From Bog-473 sp052148295 (GTDB lineage Bacteria > Actinomycetota > Acidimicrobiia > Acidimicrobiales > RAAP-2): DNA of 9,177 nt. The position numbers were made by a program, and so were the translations under genes. The first letter of the stretch is position 1; the number at the start of each line of letters is the position of its first letter. The DNA is taken from NCBI GenBank assembly GCA_052148295.1, contig JBKQIP010000133.1, positions 1 to 9,177 on the forward strand, written 5' to 3'. Positions 1 to 5,125 of the stretch are shown here, one piece after another. The notes under the pieces were generated by a model. That model was not told where the DNA came from. It saw nothing but the letters and a program-made list of their open reading frames with translations, and ran no database searches.

Positions 1-268
1 CCTTGTGCCGGATCACCTCGTCGGCCAGGGTGAGCAGCCGGTCGACGTCGGCGACGGTCGGTGGCTCGGCGGTGAACTCGACGAGGACGTAGTAGCCCTC
101 GCGCTTGTGGTTCACCTCGTAGGCGAAGGTGCGCTTGCCCCAGCGGTCGATGGCGCCGGGGTTGCCGCCGGTGGAGCGGATGGTGTCCAGGGCGCGGTCG
201 AGCACTCCCTGGATGATGGTGGGCTCGGTGCTGGCCTCGAAAATGGCCATGACTTCGTAAGGCCGCAT
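1..268 (-). CDS. rpsF: 30S ribosomal protein S6 (partial, C-terminus beyond left edge)
   Basis: Encodes small-subunit ribosomal protein S6, which pairs with S18 on the platform of the 30S subunit. The 89 visible residues begin MRPYEVMAIFEAS and contain the S6 core: the first beta strand, a helix (about 17-31), the RWGKRTFAYEVNHKREGYYVLVEF beta region (about 42-65, conserved G-K-R and Y-Y) and the start of the second long helix (DVDRLLTLADEVIRH). S6 is usually 95-100 aa, so only a few residues are missing. The ATG is preceded by a strong Shine-Dalgarno (GGAGGGAGG). The cluster usually continues with ssb, rpsR and rplI, which would lie to the left of the window. It is read in the same direction as panB, but 205 bp and a probable leader separate them, so it probably has its own promoter. 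Confidence 0.96.
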   Translation of the reverse strand, partial: MRPYEVMAIFEASTEPTIIQGVLDRALDTIRSTGGNPGAIDRWGKRTFAYEVNHKREGYYVLVEFTAEPPTVADVDRLLTLADEVIRHK

Positions 269-278
269 GTGCGGCGTA

Positions 279-287
279 CCTCCCTCC
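279..287 (-). promoter_or_regulatory. Strong ribosome binding site of rpsF
   Basis: On the minus strand this reads GGAGGGAGG, a double purine-rich Shine-Dalgarno 10 nt before the rpsF ATG. It fixes the rpsF start. It stands just 3 nt downstream of a hairpin (291-307), so pairing changes there could limit ribosome access. Confidence 0.8.
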
Positions 288-290
288 GGA

Positions 291-325
291 CCGGGCGAAG
301 TGCCCGGGCCCCTGGCGGTCAGGGG
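291..325 (-). promoter_or_regulatory. Two adjacent hairpins in the rpsF 5' leader
   Basis: Two perfect 6-bp stems with 5-nt loops lie side by side: CCCCTG/CAGGGG (309-325, loop 315-319) and CCGGGC/GCCCGG (291-307, loop 297-301). The second ends 3 nt before the rpsF Shine-Dalgarno. In several bacterial phyla a structured rpsF leader is bound by the S6:S18 complex to repress its own translation; the position fits that role, but I cannot confirm the consensus. The hairpins could instead form part of a terminator for the panB transcript, though neither is followed by a U-tract. Confidence 0.45.
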
Positions 326-346
326 CAGGGTCTGTTGCGGGGCGTC

Positions 347-352
347 ATGTTA
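347..352 (-). promoter_or_regulatory. Candidate -10 box for rpsF
   Basis: On the minus strand the sequence is TAACAT, fitting the actinobacterial TANNNT -10 consensus in otherwise GC-rich DNA. Transcription would start near 340, giving a leader of about 72 nt that contains both hairpins. I see no convincing -35 box at 16-18 bp. Confidence 0.35.
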
Positions 353-447
353 GCCGAGGCCGGAGCATGGGGTTCCCCGCCTGCGCCGGAACCCTGCGCC
401 GAGGCCCTCACGTTGACCGGCCCCGGTGCGTTGGGACCGGGCGTTTG

Positions 448-493
448 GTCAGGACCGGGCGTTGCCCAACGCGTCAGGACAGGGCGTTGCCCA
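448..493. repeat. 25-bp period direct repeat duplicating the 3' end of panB
   Basis: Copies at 448-468 and 473-493 match at 20 of 21 positions (plus strand, GTCAGGAC[C/A]GGGCGTTGCCCA). The right copy lies over the last codons and stop of panB (LGNALS-stop on the minus strand). The left copy, just past the stop, would read LGNARS-stop, so it looks like a tandem duplication of the gene end. A third, shorter match (GGACCGGGCGTT) is at 434-445. A 5-bp inverted repeat GCGTT/AACGC (459-472) falls inside and could form a small hairpin after panB. Confidence 0.75.
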
Positions 494-1385
494 GCTCGCT
501 CGAGCCGTGGTAGCTCTCGGCGTCGCTGGGGAAGGCGCCGCTGCGCACGTCGGCGGCGAAGGCGGCCACCGCGTCGGTGGCGATGCGGCCCAGGTCGGCG
601 TACTGGCGCACGAACTTGGGCGGGGTGCGCGCCCCCAGGCCGAGCAGGTCGTGGAAGACCAGCACCTGCCCGTCGGTGCCCGGCCCGGCCCCGATCCCAA
701 TGGTGGGCACGTCGATGGCCTCGGTCACCGCCGTCCCCACCACGTCGGGCACCCCCTCGATCACGAAGGCGAAGCAGCCGGCCGCCTCGAGGGACTTGGC
801 CGCGTCGAGCAGGGCGCCGGCGGCGTCGACACTCTTGGCCTGGACCCGGAAGCCCCCCATGGCCAGCAGCGATTGGGGGGTGAGGCCCAGATGCCCCATG
901 ACGGGGATCTCGGCCCGGATGATGGCCTCGACCACCGGCAGCCGGGCCCGGCCGCCCTCGAGCTTGACGGCGTGGGCCCCGGCCCGGATCAGCGTGGCCG
1001 CGTTGCGCACGGCCTCGTCGGTCGAGAGGTGGTAGCTCATCCACGGCATGTCGCCCAGGATCAGGCAGTGCGGCTTGGCCCGGGCCACCGCCGCGGTGTG
1101 GTGGGCCATGACGTCGATGTCGACGTGCATCTGGTCCTCGTGACCGAGCACGTTGTTGGCCACCGAGTCCCCCACCAGGACGATGTCCACCCCGGCGGCC
1201 GAGACGATGCGCGCCCCCGGCTCGTCGTAAGCGGTGACCATGACGATGGGGGCCGCGCCGAGGCGGCGCTTGCGCTGGCGCAGCGAGGGGACGGTGGGTG
1301 CGGGGGTGGTGGGCGTCGAGGCCGACGTGGCGGCGGGCGGGACCGGGGTGGCGGGCGGGACCGGGGCGGCGGCCGGCTCGGTCAC
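474..1385 (-). CDS. panB: 3-methyl-2-oxobutanoate hydroxymethyltransferase (ketopantoate hydroxymethyltransferase)
   Basis: Catalyses the first committed step of pantothenate (CoA) synthesis: 5,10-methylene-tetrahydrofolate plus 2-oxoisovalerate to ketopantoate, in the cytoplasm. The 303-aa product has the PanB TIM-barrel landmarks: the metal-binding Asp in VGDS (D73), the second Asp in GDMPW (D112), Glu in VKLEGG (E143), His in MGHLGLTPQS (H165), the catalytic Glu in FVIEGVP (E210) and the signature GIGAGPGTDGQVLVFHDLLG (230-249). E. coli PanB has about 264 aa; the excess is an N-terminal Ala/Pro/Thr-rich, probably disordered stretch (residues 2-33). I chose the GTG at 1385 because it overlaps the upstream stop codon as GTGA, which suggests translational coupling to the DUF5318 gene. 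An in-frame extension up to 1598 exists but lies over that gene. The final codons are duplicated just after the stop. Confidence 0.95.
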   Translation of the reverse strand: MTEPAAAPVPPATPVPPAATSASTPTTPAPTVPSLRQRKRRLGAAPIVMVTAYDEPGARIVSAAGVDIVLVGDSVANNVLGHEDQMHVDIDVMAHHTAAVARAKPHCLILGDMPWMSYHLSTDEAVRNAATLIRAGAHAVKLEGGRARLPVVEAIIRAEIPVMGHLGLTPQSLLAMGGFRVQAKSVDAAGALLDAAKSLEAAGCFAFVIEGVPDVVGTAVTEAIDVPTIGIGAGPGTDGQVLVFHDLLGLGARTPPKFVRQYADLGRIATDAVAAFAADVRSGAFPSDAESYHGSSELGNALS

Positions 1386-1813
1386 TGGGCCACCTTCTTG
1401 GCCGTCTTCTTGGGGCCACCGGCCGGGTACTTGCGCATCAGGTGGTGCCAGGCGCAGTCGGGGCACACCTCCACCTCGAAGCAGAGCACCGGTTCGGGCC
1501 GGCGCCGCAGCCGGTTCAGCTCGGCCGCCGTGCCCGGGCAGCGCCCACCCGCCGGGAGCTTGGCCCCGAAGACGAAGGTCACGGTGACCAGGCGGCACTC
1601 CTCGCAGATCGGGCAGAGCTCCTTGGTCGGGCGCCCCACGTTGCGGGCCGCCCGCAGCAACTCGGGGTGGGCGTCGCAGACGTCGATCTTGAGCGTCTTA
1701 CCCCGGCGGACCTCCCGCACGGTGGCGTTGCGCACCAGCCGGTACTCGACCCCAGCGGAGATATCACTGCTCACCGCTCGACTGGACGCCCTCCGATCCG
1801 GGGTCACGGACAC
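1382..1813 (-). CDS. DUF5318 family zinc-ribbon-like protein
   Basis: A 143-aa protein of unknown function matching the actinobacterial DUF5318 family (I recall Rv0049 of M. tuberculosis as a member). Shared features are VCDAHPELLRAARNVG (45-60), CPIC (67-70), a V-F-G motif (81-83) and VEVCPDCAWHHLMRKY (114-129). CPIC and CPDC (117-120) probably coordinate one zinc ion. The tail (GGPKKTAKKVAQ) is basic. The GTG start lies 6 bp after a TAGCCT -10 box with no Shine-Dalgarno, suggesting leaderless translation; a second in-frame GTG is two codons later. Its last 4 bp overlap panB. It diverges from the padR-ino1 pair, as I recall Rv0049 diverging from Rv0047c-Rv0046c. What the protein does is not known to me. 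Confidence 0.88.
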   Translation of the reverse strand: MSVTPDRRASSRAVSSDISAGVEYRLVRNATVREVRRGKTLKIDVCDAHPELLRAARNVGRPTKELCPICEECRLVTVTFVFGAKLPAGGRCPGTAAELNRLRRRPEPVLCFEVEVCPDCAWHHLMRKYPAGGPKKTAKKVAQ

Positions 1814-1819
1814 GGCGAC

Positions 1820-1825
1820 AGGCTA
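1820..1825 (-). promoter_or_regulatory. -10 box of the DUF5318-panB operon (leaderless)
   Basis: Minus-strand TAGCCT (TANNNT type) ends 6 bp before the GTG at 1813, which places the transcription start at or next to the start codon. No clear -35 box is visible. Confidence 0.5.
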
Positions 1826-1898
1826 GCCCCCACGCCCGGATTCGGCACCCGCTTTCTGGGCCTCGTGCCGGGACGGTGACCGTAGGGTGACGATTGGC

Positions 1899-1927
1899 TG
1901 TACATCGCTATATCGATTCGATATAGT
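1899..1927 (+). promoter_or_regulatory. padR-ino1 promoter
   Basis: A -35 box TGTACA (1899-1904, 4 of 6 to TTGACA) and a -10 box TATAGT (1922-1927, 5 of 6 to TATAAT) are 17 bp apart. The predicted transcription start, 6-8 bp downstream, falls at 1934-1936, at the padR ATG, so the mRNA would be leaderless; no Shine-Dalgarno precedes that ATG. The -10 box overlaps the palindrome at 1908-1926. Confidence 0.7.
1908..1926. promoter_or_regulatory. Perfect 19-bp palindrome, probable PadR operator
   Basis: CTATATCGA-T-TCGATATAG: two perfect 9-bp arms around a single central base, AT-rich in a GC-rich genome. It fills the -35/-10 spacer and most of the -10 box, so a bound dimer would block RNA polymerase. 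PadR proteins are dimeric winged-helix repressors that usually control their own promoters from palindromes of this sort, so autoregulation is the simplest reading. It is 82 bp from the divergent DUF5318 -10 box, so direct control of that side is less certain. Confidence 0.75.
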
Positions 1928-1935
1928 GGTCCGCA

Positions 1936-2601
1936 ATGTTGGACATGGCGATCCTGGGGCTGCTCGAAGAGCGCGACCTCCACGGCTACGAGATCAGGCG
2001 ACAGCTGCGTGACCACCTGGGCATATTGGCCAACGTGTCCTTCGGTTCCATCTACCCGGCCCTCACCCGTCTCGAGCGGGTGGGCGCCGTGGTCACCGTT
2101 GACGGGTCGAGCGCACCGGCGGCCGGGGCGGCCGCCGCGCCGGCGGCTCCCCCGACCGGTTCGTTGAGCGGCGAGCTGGCCGTGTTGCGGGCCCGGCGCC
2201 ACGCCACCACCCGGTCCCGGCGGGGCAAGAAGGTCTACCGGATCACCGAGCGGGGGCGGGAGCTCTTCGTCGAGTTGCTGGCCGAGGGGGGCGCGGTCGA
2301 CGACGCCCGCAGCTTCAGCCTGCGCCTCGCCTTCGCGCGCCACCTGGCTCCCCAGGCCCGGCTCGCCCTGTTGGAACGCCGCCGCGCCCAGCTGGTCCAG
2401 CGCCTGGCCGAGGCCCGGACCTCCCACGTCGAGCTCGACGTCTACGCCCGCTCGGTGGTGCAGCACACCGCCGACGGCGTGGCCCAGGACATCGACTGGC
2501 TCGACCGCCTGATCGCCACCGAACGCGCCGGTGCCCCCGAGCGCGCCACCCCCACCCCGTCGGTCCCGGCCGACGTCATCTATGGAGGAGATATCCGATG
2601 A
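1936..2601 (+). CDS. PadR family transcriptional regulator
   Basis: A 221-aa winged-helix DNA-binding repressor. It begins with the family-typical MLDMAILGLLEERDLHGYEI (1-20), followed by the recognition-helix region SFGSIYPALTRLERVGAV (35-52) and the second wing strand KKVYRITERGRELF (98-111). The C-terminal half (about 125-198), rich in Leu, Arg and Glu, is the helical dimerisation region. Between the wing strands is an unusual Ala/Pro/Gly-rich insert (about 57-80), followed by a basic stretch RARRHATTRSRRGKK, so the wing is much longer than usual. The ATG fits the family N-terminus and lies 8 bp after the -10 box, with no Shine-Dalgarno (leaderless). Its stop overlaps the ino1 start as ATGA. 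The position next to ino1 matches my recollection of Rv0047c beside ino1 (Rv0046c). The effector is unknown. Confidence 0.93.
   Translation: MLDMAILGLLEERDLHGYEIRRQLRDHLGILANVSFGSIYPALTRLERVGAVVTVDGSSAPAAGAAAAPAAPPTGSLSGELAVLRARRHATTRSRRGKKVYRITERGRELFVELLAEGGAVDDARSFSLRLAFARHLAPQARLALLERRRAQLVQRLAEARTSHVELDVYARSVVQHTADGVAQDIDWLDRLIATERAGAPERATPTPSVPADVIYGGDIR
2584..2590 (+). promoter_or_regulatory. Ribosome binding site of ino1 inside padR
   Basis: GGAGGAG ends 7 nt before the ino1 ATG at 2598 and lies within the last codons of padR. It selects this start and allows ino1 to be translated by reinitiation or independently of the leaderless padR cistron. Confidence 0.8.
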
Positions 2602-3698
2602 GCAGCCCTATCCGCCTCGCCGTCGCCGGCGTCGGCAACTGCGCCAGTTCCCTGATTCAGGGGATCGTCTACTACCGCGACGCCCGGCCCGAGGACGTCG
2701 TCCCCGGCCTGATGCACGTGGAGCTGGGCGGCTACCACGTCCGTGACCTGGTGCCGGTGGCCGCCTTCGACGTGGACCAGACCAAGGTCGGCACCGACCT
2801 CGGCAAGGCCATCCACGCCGGGCTGAACAACACCGTCCGCTTCGCCGACGTCGGCGAGGTGGGGGTGACCGTCCTGCGCGGCCCCACCCACGACGGCCTG
2901 GGCAAGTACTACCGCGAGGTGGTCGAGGAGTCCCCGGCGCCGCCGGTCGACGTGGCCCAGGCCCTGCGCGACGCCCGGGCCGACGTGCTGGTGTCCTACC
3001 TCCCCGTCGGCTCCGAGGCGGCCCAACGCTCCTACGCCCAGGCCTGTCTCGACGCCGGTGTGGCCTTCGTCAACGCCATCCCCGTCTTCATCGCCTCGGA
3101 CCCCGAGTGGGCCCGCCGCTTCCGCGACGCCGGCGTGCCCATCGTGGGTGACGACATCAAGAGCCAGGTCGGCTCCACCATCGTGCACCGGGTCCTGACC
3201 CGCCTCTTCGAGGACCGCGGCCTGGCGCTCGACCACACCTACCAGCTCAACGTGGGCGGCAACATGGACTTCAAGAACATGCTCGAGCGCGAGCGCCTCG
3301 AGTCCAAGAAGGTCTCCAAGACCCAGGCGGTGACCAGCCAGATCGAGCACCAGCCCCTGCCGGCCGACGACGTGCACATCGGCCCCTCGGACCACGTCCC
3401 GTGGCTGAACGACCGCAAGTGGGCCTACATCCGCATGGAGGGGCGCAACTTCGGCGACGTGCCGCTGAACCTCGAGCTCAAGCTCGAGGTGTGGGACTCC
3501 CCCAACTCGGCCGGGGTCATCATCGACGCCGTGCGCTGCGCCAAGCTGGCGCTCGACCGTGGCATCGGCGGCCCCCTGATCGGCCCCTCGGCCTACTTCA
3601 TGAAGTCCCCGCCGGTGCAGTACCACGACGACGCGGCCCTGGCCCTGGTGGAGGGGTTCGCCGCCGGCGACGCCCAGGAGGCCTGGCCGGCCGACTGA
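2598..3698 (+). CDS. ino1: Inositol-3-phosphate synthase (actinobacterial type)
   Basis: Converts glucose 6-phosphate to 1D-myo-inositol 3-phosphate in an NAD-dependent reaction. The product feeds phosphatidylinositol, its mannosides and mycothiol in Actinobacteria. At 366 aa it is about the length of the mycobacterial enzyme. Visible landmarks are the Rossmann NAD-binding turn VAGVGNCASSLIQG (9-22), VSYLPVGSE (132-140), FVNAIPVFIASDP (157-169), GDDIKSQVGSTI (184-195), QLNVGGNMDFKNMLERERLE (216-235), the lysine-rich SKKVSKTQAVTS (236-247), HIGPSDHVPWLNDRKWAY (260-277) and KLEVWDSPNSAGVIIDAVR (295-313). It overlaps padR by 4 bp and has a strong Shine-Dalgarno, so the two form an operon under the palindrome-bearing promoter. 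The 3' end faces the CMD gene across 6 bp. Confidence 0.97.
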   Translation: MSSPIRLAVAGVGNCASSLIQGIVYYRDARPEDVVPGLMHVELGGYHVRDLVPVAAFDVDQTKVGTDLGKAIHAGLNNTVRFADVGEVGVTVLRGPTHDGLGKYYREVVEESPAPPVDVAQALRDARADVLVSYLPVGSEAAQRSYAQACLDAGVAFVNAIPVFIASDPEWARRFRDAGVPIVGDDIKSQVGSTIVHRVLTRLFEDRGLALDHTYQLNVGGNMDFKNMLERERLESKKVSKTQAVTSQIEHQPLPADDVHIGPSDHVPWLNDRKWAYIRMEGRNFGDVPLNLELKLEVWDSPNSAGVIIDAVRCAKLALDRGIGGPLIGPSAYFMKSPPVQYHDDAALALVEGFAAGDAQEAWPAD

Positions 3699-3703
3699 GC
3701 CGG
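3687..3703. terminator. Possible weak hairpin at the ino1/CMD convergent junction
   Basis: A 5-bp stem CCGGC/GCCGG with a 7-nt loop straddles the ino1 stop codon and the 6-bp gap to the opposing gene. There is no T-tract on either side, so it is a poor intrinsic terminator. No better one is visible here, and the two transcripts probably overlap at their 3' ends. Confidence 0.25.
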
Positions 3704-3704
3704 G

Positions 3705-4190
3705 TCAGACCAGAATGCGCTGATCGGGCGCCCGCACGCCGACCACGGCCAGGGTCCGGCCCATGCCGAGGAAGGCGCCGCAGCAGATGACCAGGTCGGC
3801 CAGCTCGTCGTCCGCGTAGGCGGCGTGCAGACGGGCCCAGAACGCGTCGTCCATGGCCAGGTGGTCCAGGGCGAAGCGCTCGGCGAACTCCGCCGCGCAC
3901 AGCTCGCGCTCGCTGAGCGACGTGGCGCGGCGCCAGTCGGTCACCTCGGCGTAGAAGGCCTCGTCGGCCCCGACGTCGGCCCCGTCGCGGGCCCGGGTGT
4001 CCCGGCACACGGCGCAGTCGTTGATGAGGGCGATGGTCCAGCGGGCGGCCTCCCGCTCGCGCACGGCGAGCTGGGTGTTGCCGTAGACGGCCTCGGACAG
4101 GGCGCCCATGCCCGCCGCCATCTTGGGGCGCAGCAGCGCCCAGTCGATGTGCTGGCCCATCCCGCTCTCTGGCGCATCAATCCGTGGCAT
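3705..4190 (-). CDS. Carboxymuconolactone decarboxylase (CMD)/AhpD-like family protein
   Basis: A 161-aa alpha-helical protein of the AhpD-like/CMD superfamily, whose members include peroxidase-linked disulfide reductases and CMD itself. The AhpD pattern Glu-x11-Cys-x2-Cys-x3-His is present as E47, C59 and C62 (INDCAVCRDTR), but the last position is Arg (R66) instead of His. The redox-active cysteine pair and Glu thus remain, while the usual proton-relay His does not. The C-terminal half (DDELADLVICCGAFLGMGRTL, about 127-147) fits the second family helix pair. No ahpC or peroxiredoxin gene is nearby, so the substrate is unknown. The ATG at 4190 lacks a Shine-Dalgarno but lies 8 bp after a TACCCT box; an alternative ATG at 4160 would give MGQHIDW. 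The gene follows the MBL hydrolase by 39 bp and may share its transcript. Confidence 0.82.
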   Translation of the reverse strand: MPRIDAPESGMGQHIDWALLRPKMAAGMGALSEAVYGNTQLAVREREAARWTIALINDCAVCRDTRARDGADVGADEAFYAEVTDWRRATSLSERELCAAEFAERFALDHLAMDDAFWARLHAAYADDELADLVICCGAFLGMGRTLAVVGVRAPDQRILV

Positions 4191-4198
4191 GGACAGCC

Positions 4199-4204
4199 AG
4201 GGTA
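4199..4204 (-). promoter_or_regulatory. Candidate -10 box of the CMD-family gene (leaderless)
   Basis: Minus-strand TACCCT (TANNNT) ends 8 bp before the ATG at 4190. It lies in the 39-bp gap after the MBL gene. No -35 box is recognised. Confidence 0.4.
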
Positions 4205-4229
4205 GTCCCGACGCGCCGACGCGTCCCGC

Positions 4230-5051
4230 CTACGCGCTGGCGGTGGTCAGGTCGTCGCCCAGCACGATGGCCCCGGAGAAGTGGGCGGCGGCCAGCGCCC
4301 GCCAGGCCTCCTCGTCGCCGGGGGTGAGCGGCGGCACGTAGTGGGTCAGGACCAGCGTCTTCACCCCGGCCCGGGCCGCCGTCTGGGCCGCCTGCTCCAC
4401 GGTGGAGTGGTAGTCGAGGATGTCGTGCAGGCGGGCGTTGGGCACGGCCTGCACCAGGTCGGAGCGGATGACCGTCTGCACGTAGAGGTCGGCGTGGCGG
4501 CACAGGACGTCGAGCTCGGCACAGGGCACGGTGTCGCCGGCGATGGCGGCCACCGTGCCCTCGCGCTCGAGGCGGTAGCCCACCGTCGGGCTGACCGGGC
4601 GGTGGTCGGTGCGGTGCACCGAGACCGTGACGTCGCCCAGCGTGAGCTCGGCCCCGGGTTCGACCTCGATGACCTCGAGCAGCGGGGGCTGGTCCAGGTC
4701 GGCGTGGTGGACCAGCCGGTACCCCCGGTCCAGGGCGTACATGGCCGACATGCCCTCGACCACCCGGCGGGTGCCCGGGGGGCCCACCACGGTGAGGGGG
4801 AGCGGTCCGGGCGACATCACCCAGCGCGTGGTCACGATGTCGCCCAGGTCGGCGATGTGGTCACTGTGCAGATGGGTGAGCAGCAGCGCGGTGAGGCCGA
4901 CCGGGAGCACACCGGCCGCCGTCAGCCGCAGGAGCACGCCGCGGCCGCAGTCGAAGAGCAGGGTGGCCCCGGCCGTGCGCACCAACGTCGCCGGCCCGGC
5001 CCGGTCGGCGCTGGGCAGGGGGCTCCCGGTGCCGAGCAGGGTCACGTCCAC
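4230..5051 (-). CDS. MBL-fold metallo-hydrolase, RNase Z-like
   Basis: A 273-aa protein with the metallo-beta-lactamase fold, presumably a di-zinc hydrolase. Metal ligands are visible in order: H60-L-H62-S-D64-H65 (LTHLHSDHIADLGD), H150 (RTDH), D173 (AGDTVPC) and H237 (LTHYVPP), with H215 in DYHSTVEQAA. The opening TLLGTGSPLPSADRAGPATL (4-23) and the HST...LVLTH segment resemble the RNase Z/ElaC branch. However, the glycine/proline-rich exosite arm that true tRNase Z uses to hold tRNA is not evident, and the usual HEAT-like motif after GDT is replaced (YVQTVIRSD). I therefore prefer an uncharacterised hydrolase of this branch to tRNA 3'-processing. The start is GTG, 8 bp after a TAAGGT box and without a clear Shine-Dalgarno. 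Confidence 0.87.
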   Translation of the reverse strand: MDVTLLGTGSPLPSADRAGPATLVRTAGATLLFDCGRGVLLRLTAAGVLPVGLTALLLTHLHSDHIADLGDIVTTRWVMSPGPLPLTVVGPPGTRRVVEGMSAMYALDRGYRLVHHADLDQPPLLEVIEVEPGAELTLGDVTVSVHRTDHRPVSPTVGYRLEREGTVAAIAGDTVPCAELDVLCRHADLYVQTVIRSDLVQAVPNARLHDILDYHSTVEQAAQTAARAGVKTLVLTHYVPPLTPGDEEAWRALAAAHFSGAIVLGDDLTTASA

Positions 5052-5059
5052 CCTGCGGC

Positions 5060-5065
5060 ACCTTA
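5060..5065 (-). promoter_or_regulatory. Candidate -10 box of the MBL-fold gene (leaderless)
   Basis: Minus-strand TAAGGT (TANNNT) ends 8 bp before the GTG start at 5051, implying a transcript that starts at or beside the start codon. The upstream region is too GC-rich to show a -35 box. Confidence 0.45.
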
Positions 5066-5077
5066 GCCATCGCCCGA

Positions 5078-5105
5078 CGGGGTCGCGGTGGGCGGTCGGA
5101 CCCCG
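5078..5105. other. Stem-loop between DUF2252 and MBL genes
   Basis: A 7-bp perfect stem CGGGGTC/GACCCCG with a 14-nt loop lies in the 74-bp gap after the DUF2252 stop and before the MBL -10 box. It could serve as a terminator for the DUF2252 transcript, but there is no U-tract. Confidence 0.3.
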
Positions 5106-5125
5106 GTGGCTCCCGCGGATTCGGG

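Noticed and set aside
1386..1598. N-terminal extension of panB
   Set aside because: It would lie over the DUF5318 gene, and its translation resembles no PanB sequence; the 4-bp GTGA overlap gives a better start.
2580..3626. Long open frame on the minus strand opposite ino1
   Set aside because: It is a His/Gly/Val-rich shadow of a very well conserved ino1 frame, with no recognisable domain and no Shine-Dalgarno.
4230..5051. Firm naming as tRNase Z (rnz)
   Set aside because: The metal-binding motifs are shared by many MBL families, and the tRNA exosite is not evident.
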